Shown one piece after another: positions 59,066 through 64,000 of a stretch of 64,000 nt of DNA. Source of the stretch: Salinivibrio kushneri (GTDB taxonomy: Bacteria; Pseudomonadota; Gammaproteobacteria; Enterobacterales; Vibrionaceae); contig NZ_CP040021.1 of the NCBI RefSeq assembly GCF_005280275.1, positions 2,567,001 through 2,631,000 on the forward strand, given 5' to 3'. Every line of letters starts with the position of its first letter. The stretch's first letter is position 1. The position numbers and the translations under genes are program-made. The notes beneath the pieces are model-generated. The model did no database searches and had not been told where the DNA came from. It saw nothing but the letters and a program-made list of their open reading frames with translations.

Positions 59066-59290
59066 TTACGCATCAGGCGACATCAAGGATGCTCGGATCG
59101 CCGCCACGATGGTGGCGATTTTGTTTTCATACGCTTGCTCCGTGAGCCAATGACTGACATCCGCCCAGCCATCACCGTCCAGGTGAGCGAGCTCATCAAG
59201 GTCAATATGTCCATCAACCGGATTAAAGTGCCCTGCCACTTTAACGATGCCAACATCGGTTTCTAAACGGGGTAACGAAAAAGGGGTCAT
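59066..59290 (-). CDS. Small hypothetical protein coupled to the CrbS-like kinase
   Basis: 74 residues, soluble and acidic; family not recognised. MTPFSLPRLETDVGIVKVAG, then DGHIDLDELAHLDGDGWADV, then a helix-like tail (YENKIATIVAAIRASLM). The central DGDG/DLDEL segment is acid-rich, slightly like a calcium loop, but it does not fit an EF-hand cleanly. ATG 59290 overlaps the kinase stop codon as ATGA, so translation is probably coupled. Its expression with the kinase suggests an accessory role (inference). Confidence 0.65.
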   Translation of the reverse strand: MTPFSLPRLETDVGIVKVAGHFNPVDGHIDLDELAHLDGDGWADVSHWLTEQAYENKIATIVAAIRASLMSPDA

Positions 59291-62200
59291 GATTTTCCTC
59301 GCTGTTGTAGTAACGCACGCAACTTGAGCGGCTTTACCGGTTTGGAGAGATACATAAAGCCTAGTCCAGTCACGGTCTGTTGTGTCTCGGCACTGCGGTC
59401 AGCACTGATGATCACTCCCTGAAAGCAACACCCTAGTTTTAATTGGCATTGTTGAAGCACTTGCAGCCCGGTTTGCTGGTTCGCCAAATGGTAATCGCTC
59501 AGCACAAACTCAGGCTGCCATTGGTCACCGATCGTCTTGATCGCGCCACTCACATCGGGGGCGCAGCGAACGTCGCATCCCCACCGTGATAAAAGCTGCG
59601 CCATTCCATCTAAGATCTCTTGTTCATTGTCTACACATAAGACACGGCAACCTTCGAGCTCTCGCGCCGAAGCGGTGGCAGGCACCACCGGGCTTAACTC
59701 AATCTTTTCCGCTTGGCTCGCATTCACTGTCATTGAGAACACCGTGCCCCGACCCGGCCAGGACTGCAATGCCAGAGGCTGAGAGAGGATTTGGCTAATG
59801 CCCTTCGCGATCGCCAACCCTAAGCCCAGCCCTTGCTCGGCCCCTTCGCGGTCAATGCGGGTGAACTCTTGAAAGATATCTTGCTGACGCTCAAGGGGGA
59901 TCCCATCACCGTCGTCCCATACCTCAATACGGTAGTCGCGTCCTGCCCGTCGCACACCTAACACCACTCGGCCCTCAGGATTGTAGCGAAAGGCATTGGT
60001 CAAAAAGTTTTGTAGTACTCGGCGCAGCAAGTTCTTATCAGACTGAACCCAAACCTGGCTGGTCACAACGCGAAAGTCCAATCCTTGGCGACGCGCTAAC
60101 ACCCCAAATTCCGCTTCAAGCGCATCAAAGACTTCACACAATGGAAAGGATTCAATCCGTGCTTTCATTTTACCCGACTCCAGGCGCGAGATATCGAGCA
60201 AGTCACCAATCAACACTTCCGCACTTTCTAGTGCGCTCTCTATATGCTGAGCAACGGCTTCGGTATCTCGATTGGCCGCCATTTCACTGAGTGATGAAGC
60301 AAACAAACGTGCCGCGTTAAGTGGCTGCATCAAGTCGTGACTGACGGCGGCTAAAAAGCGACTCTTCGACTGTGAGGCGGATTCGGCCTTGCGGGTGGCA
60401 TCAATCAACTGGCTATTCAGTCGCTCCAATTCCCGCGTTCGCGCTGTCACCCGCGCTTCAAGGGTTTCATTAGACTGCTTGAGCGCCGCTTCCGCATCCC
60501 GAAACGCGGTAATATCGGTGAAGGTCATGACAAACCCCCCGCCTGGCATCGGATTGCCCTGCAACTCAATGACCCGTCCGTCTGGATGCACACGCGAAGA
60601 GGTATGCGGCTTTCGTCGTGTTAAGTGCAGGACCCGCTTGCTGACATGTTCTTCCGGATCACCCGGCCCACAGAGTCCGCGCTGGGCATTGAATCGAATT
60701 AAGTCCGCGACCGGTCGCCCGACCTGGATAAGCCCGGGTGGAAACTGAAACATATCAATGTAGCGCTGATTCCATGCCACCAGCCGCAGTTGCTTATCCA
60801 CCACAGAGATCCCTTGGTTGATATGCTCAATCGCCCCTTGCAGTAATCCCCGCGAGAAATCGAACAACTCAGAGGCTTCATCAACAATGGTGGCAATTTC
60901 TTCCAATTGCATGTTGCGCCCCTGCAGGGCTGATGAAAGGACTAAGCGTGCCGATGACGAGCCAAATACCCCAGCCAACACCCGCTCGGTGTGACGGATC
61001 AGCGGTGCACTGGCTTGTTGCTGGGGCATCAGCTCTTCACCACGCTGCTCGGCAAATTGGCTAAACGCCTGACGCATACGCCGACGGCCAACAAAGCGTG
61101 CCGCGAGCATTTCCAGCTCCGCCACGGTGACTCGGCTTTGATACAAGCGCGCGTCATCGTTTTCCGGCAGTGGCATGCCAACAAACGCAGCGGCCTGTAA
61201 ACGCTCACTGAGTGAGGGGCGCGTGAGTAAAGACACCACCACAAAGCCAAGAGCATTCATTAACACACTGAAGGCCAGCCCCCAATCCACGGTATTTAGG
61301 TGAGTAAAAGGTGCAAAGTCGGGAGGGGTAATAAGCCAAATCAATAGATTAGATTGCCCATCCCCTGCCAGCATGCCGGTTTGAGTCATCATGGTCACCA
61401 GCCATAGTGAAAACCCTATCAGTAAGCCCGCATACACGCCTTTTTTGTTGCCTTGACGCCAGTACAAGGCACCAATCATCGCAGGGGCAAACTGCGCAAT
61501 GGCCGCGAAGGAGAGAAAGCCGATTTCCGACAACGTGGGCACAGTGAGGATGAGGTGATAGAAGCCCCACGCTGCAATTAAGATCAAAAAGATCAGCGCA
61601 CGGCGAACATTGAGTAACAGCCCAGAGAACTGCGCAAAGTTACGTGATTTCAGTTTCATGCGCCGCAACAACAGGGGCATCACCAAGTCATTGGATACCA
61701 TTATCGCCAGCGCAATGGTGGAAACAATCACCATCCCGCTGGCAGCCGATGCCCCACCCATAAACGCCAGTAGCGCCACTCCCTCAGCTCCTACCGATAG
61801 CGGCAACCGAATCACGTGAGTATCGGCAGGCGCCCCAGGTAACAACGCTTGCCCCGCATAGGCGAGCGGCAGGACAAAAATCAACATCAGCAACAAGTAG
61901 GTCGGGAAGACTTTACGCGCGGTATTCAAATCACTCGCGCGCGTGTTCTCCACCACCATGGTGTGAAACTGGCGCGGCAAGCAAATGATCGCCGCGCCCG
62001 TCAAAAACGTGTGGATGATTAAGCTACCCACATCCGGGCGACCAATCACGCCTGAGTCCTCCAAACTCACAGGCAGGCTCGGCGCTTGAAATAACAGCCA
62101 CACCACAAAGATCCCCACCCCCAGAAATGCGACCAGCTTGACGATCGACTCGAACGCGACTGCCATCATCATCCCTCGGTGGTGCTCCGTACTGTCGATA

Positions 62201-62733
62201 TGCCGCGTACCAAATAACACGGTAAATACGGCCAAGGAGATACACACGAGCCAGGCGATTTGGGGTTGAGCCAAGCCAACGCTTTGCCCTAGCTCTGGGG
62301 AAAGCACATCAAGTCCCATGGCGATCCCGCGCAGTTGCAACGCGATATAAGGCAACACGCCCACCACGGCAATCAAGGTCACCATCACCGCCAAGCCCTG
62401 CGATTTGCCATATCGCGCCGCGATAAAGTCGGCAATAGAGGTAATGTGCTCGCGCTTGGCGATCAAAATCATGCGGGCAAGAAAACGCCACCCAAGGGTA
62501 AACACCAGAATAGGGGCAAGATAAATCGGCAGAAATGACCATGGCGAGCTGGACGCTTGCCCAACTGTGCCGAAAAAGGTCCAAGAGGTGCAATACACCG
62601 CGATAGAAAGGCTATAAATCCACGGACGCCATGAGCGTAACCAGCGCGGCTGACGATCACCATACCAAGCAATCGCAAACAGTGCGCCCATATAAAGCAG
62701 TGAAACAGAGACAATTACCCAGCCTTGTGTCAT
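59287..62733 (-). CDS. Hybrid sensor histidine kinase with SLC5-like transporter domain, CrbS-type
   Basis: 1148 residues. N-terminal sodium:solute-symporter-like domain, 13 or so TM helices (about 1-490; FFGTVGQASSSPWSFLPIYL near 53), then a PAS domain (about 635-750; VAWNQRYIDMFQFPPG), HisKA with the phospho-His in FLAAVSHDLMQPLNAARLFA (about 787-806), HATPase (NFLTNAFRYNPEG; VWDDGDGIP), and a C-terminal receiver (about 1030-1148; CVDNEQEIL, acceptor Asp in VLSDYHL near 1079). The architecture is that of CrbS, partner of CrbR in the Vibrio acetate switch. RBS AGGAAGGGAGCC. It lies beside the symporter genes and its likely response regulator, on the opposite strand. Confidence 0.88.
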   Translation of the reverse strand: MTQGWVIVSVSLLYMGALFAIAWYGDRQPRWLRSWRPWIYSLSIAVYCTSWTFFGTVGQASSSPWSFLPIYLAPILVFTLGWRFLARMILIAKREHITSIADFIAARYGKSQGLAVMVTLIAVVGVLPYIALQLRGIAMGLDVLSPELGQSVGLAQPQIAWLVCISLAVFTVLFGTRHIDSTEHHRGMMMAVAFESIVKLVAFLGVGIFVVWLLFQAPSLPVSLEDSGVIGRPDVGSLIIHTFLTGAAIICLPRQFHTMVVENTRASDLNTARKVFPTYLLLMLIFVLPLAYAGQALLPGAPADTHVIRLPLSVGAEGVALLAFMGGASAASGMVIVSTIALAIMVSNDLVMPLLLRRMKLKSRNFAQFSGLLLNVRRALIFLILIAAWGFYHLILTVPTLSEIGFLSFAAIAQFAPAMIGALYWRQGNKKGVYAGLLIGFSLWLVTMMTQTGMLAGDGQSNLLIWLITPPDFAPFTHLNTVDWGLAFSVLMNALGFVVVSLLTRPSLSERLQAAAFVGMPLPENDDARLYQSRVTVAELEMLAARFVGRRRMRQAFSQFAEQRGEELMPQQQASAPLIRHTERVLAGVFGSSSARLVLSSALQGRNMQLEEIATIVDEASELFDFSRGLLQGAIEHINQGISVVDKQLRLVAWNQRYIDMFQFPPGLIQVGRPVADLIRFNAQRGLCGPGDPEEHVSKRVLHLTRRKPHTSSRVHPDGRVIELQGNPMPGGGFVMTFTDITAFRDAEAALKQSNETLEARVTARTRELERLNSQLIDATRKAESASQSKSRFLAAVSHDLMQPLNAARLFASSLSEMAANRDTEAVAQHIESALESAEVLIGDLLDISRLESGKMKARIESFPLCEVFDALEAEFGVLARRQGLDFRVVTSQVWVQSDKNLLRRVLQNFLTNAFRYNPEGRVVLGVRRAGRDYRIEVWDDGDGIPLERQQDIFQEFTRIDREGAEQGLGLGLAIAKGISQILSQPLALQSWPGRGTVFSMTVNASQAEKIELSPVVPATASARELEGCRVLCVDNEQEILDGMAQLLSRWGCDVRCAPDVSGAIKTIGDQWQPEFVLSDYHLANQQTGLQVLQQCQLKLGCCFQGVIISADRSAETQQTVTGLGFMYLSKPVKPLKLRALLQQRGKS

Positions 62734-62883
62734 GGCTCCCTTCCTGACGCAATCCTTTGCCGAACCCTTGAGCTGGGTGTAACACGGTACCGGCGCCCAC
62801 TCAATCGTCTCGTATTCGCTTTGTGGGCACCCTAGCTAACTTTACTGCAAGCCTAACCGTGCTTTATTACAGTTTAGGTCTGC

Positions 62884-64000
62884 CTATGCCACCTTAGCTT
62901 GCTTGGCACGCCAAAAGGCCGGTTCACGCAGCGGTAAAACAAAAACAGGCAGCGCGAGCAGTGCCATGGTATAGAAGGTGCCAGAGGGCGATACGGCATA
63001 AATCCACCCGCTTGCCGTGGTCAGCGCCGCCACCACTGCGCCCATTGGCAACGCATTGTACGCCGCTTGTGTGGCCACCAATCGCGCCCCACACTCGCGC
63101 TGAATATACTGCATCGCGCCCAGGTGCGCGCCGGCAAACGTAATGCCGTGGAGCAGTTGCACCAGGATCACTGGCACCGCGGCGGTCGTCGTCCCTGTGA
63201 TCCCCCAACGCAGCAATACACCCACAGCCGCCAATTGGAACAAGGCTTTGGATGACCAGCCATTAAAAAGCCGCGCGCCTAAGGCAAAGACGGCTACTTC
63301 CGCCACCACCCCGAGGCTCCACAAATAGCCGACAATGCTCTCGCTATATCCAGCCTGCTTCCAGTAGATCGCACTAAAACTGTAATACGCTGCGTGGCTG
63401 CCTTGCAGCAGGGAGGCGATTAACAAGAACACGACCACCTGACGGTCGCGGAAAAGCTGACGCATCGAGACTTTGCTATTGGTCATATCGCGCTCGCTTT
63501 GTGGCATCAATGTCGGCCGACGCAACGTCAGCAACAAACAGGCAGACAAGCCGCCAATCGCGACCCAAGGAATAATCGCCGCCGATTGCTCGGTCACCAG
63601 CCACCCGGTCAAACTCGACCCAACAATAAAGGCGATCGATCCCCAAAGACGGGTTCGACCATAGTCGATAACTTTATGGCGCGCATAATAGTTGGCAAGC
63701 GCATCTGACAGCGGGACGGAGGGACCAATGGCAAGATTAAACAACACAGTCACCAACGCCAGCCACCACACATTGGCTCCCATTAAGGGGTGCAATACAC
63801 ACGTCACTAACGCCATGAGCGTCAATGCCCTCAGAGCGGGCAGCAAGGCTTCAACCTGTTGCACACGCGGTGTAAAGACTAAATTAGCCACACAACGGGT
63901 CGCGAAACCGAGTCCTATCAAGGTGCCGATCACACCTGAATTTAGGCCTAGGTACTCAAACCATACCGCCCAAAACGGCAGATACACACCATAGGAAAAA
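62884..64000 (-). CDS. MFS transporter, HcaT-like (5' end beyond right edge)
   Basis: At least 372 residues, missing only a short N-terminus: the frame stays open through base 64000, reading FSYGVYLPFWAVWFEYLGLN, which matches E. coli HcaT (3-phenylpropionate permease family) near its residue 18. Further matches: PLSDALANYYARHKVIDYGR, RLWGSIAFIVGSSLTGWLV, and LLQGSHAAYYSFSAIYWKQA. About 12 TM helices in two halves. Substrate unknown; phenylpropionate genes are not nearby. It is 150 bases downstream of the crbS-like start, on the same strand; that gap shows nothing else. Confidence 0.87.
   Translation of the reverse strand, partial: FSYGVYLPFWAVWFEYLGLNSGVIGTLIGLGFATRCVANLVFTPRVQQVEALLPALRALTLMALVTCVLHPLMGANVWWLALVTVLFNLAIGPSVPLSDALANYYARHKVIDYGRTRLWGSIAFIVGSSLTGWLVTEQSAAIIPWVAIGGLSACLLLTLRRPTLMPQSERDMTNSKVSMRQLFRDRQVVVFLLIASLLQGSHAAYYSFSAIYWKQAGYSESIVGYLWSLGVVAEVAVFALGARLFNGWSSKALFQLAAVGVLLRWGITGTTTAAVPVILVQLLHGITFAGAHLGAMQYIQRECGARLVATQAAYNALPMGAVVAALTTASGWIYAVSPSGTFYTMALLALPVFVLPLREPAFWRAKQAKVA

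Noticed and set aside
59066-59290. EF-hand calcium-binding assignment for the 74-residue protein
   Set aside because: The acidic DGDG segment lacks the regular 12-residue loop spacing followed by the usual helix, so I left it unassigned.

Overview
The window is chromosomal DNA of a marine or halophilic gammaproteobacterium, most likely Vibrionaceae. Evidence: full-length, near-E. coli-like core proteins (RsgA, ClpB, GroEL, FrdABCD, EpmA/EpmB/EF-P), a VC_2705-type sodium:solute symporter pair, a CrbS/CrbR-type two-component system, dCache chemoreceptors and Vibrio-like Fur and Zur boxes. I suspect a Salinivibrio-like genus, but nothing here proves the genus. No insertion sequence, prophage, integron or CRISPR array was seen; this is a mostly core-genome segment.

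Layout. (1) 1-7.2 kb: nnr / queG divergent, four tRNA-Gly(GCC) genes with a strong promoter, orn / rsgA-psd, and an SLC13 (DASS) carrier. (2) 7.4-11.4 kb: two tandem dCache chemoreceptors. (3) 11.4-17.7 kb: fumarate reductase frdABCD flanked by the EF-P beta-lysylation system (epmA, efp, epmB). (4) 17.8-19.3 kb: a GNAT acetyltransferase and a DUF393 / flavin-reductase pair. (5) 19.4-36.7 kb: two complete rRNA operons in the same (minus) orientation, one with tRNA-Ile and tRNA-Ala, the other with tRNA-Glu. They flank clpB-pgeF-rluD / bamD. Both 23S genes carry an enlarged helix-25 region. (6) 36.8-40.8 kb: an EmrE-type SMR pump, groES-groEL with a heat-shock promoter, and a MATE pump. (7) 40.8-46.3 kb: a MarR regulator divergent from a homogentisate catabolic operon ending in acetoacetyl-CoA synthetase. 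(8) 46.4-50.1 kb: fxsA, aspA and dcuA. (9) 50.4-54.3 kb: a Zur-controlled L31B/L36B pair, then a Fur-type iron locus (DUF2218, TonB receptor, AraC regulator). (10) 54.4-62.7 kb: a stand-alone DsbD-gamma-like thioredoxin, a CrbR-type regulator, MarC, the symporter pair, two unknown small proteins and a CrbS-type hybrid kinase. (11) an HcaT-like MFS gene cut by the right edge.

How it fits together. Fumarate reductase, aspartase and DcuA form an anaerobic C4-dicarboxylate respiration set: aspartate to fumarate, fumarate to succinate, with dicarboxylate exchange. The homogentisate operon yields fumarate and acetoacetate and activates the latter. EpmA, EpmB and EF-P form a complete modification pathway except for the hydroxylase EpmC. 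The gene order resembles the E. coli 94-min region (queG, glyVXY, orn, rsgA, psd, epmA, frd, efp, epmB, groE, fxsA, aspA, dcuA, dsbD), interrupted by the rrn-flanked bamD-rluD-pgeF-clpB block that in E. coli lies at 58 min.

I found no obvious new multi-gene defence or biosynthetic system. The most interesting unexplained items are a covarying structured repeat in the first rRNA operon, the helix-25 insertion with alternative pairing, a cluster of DnaA-box-like sites with an inverted pair of perfect boxes, the free DsbD-gamma domain, and the small open frames next to the CrbS kinase and the symporter. Family assignments rest on recalled family sequences and motifs, not on searches.
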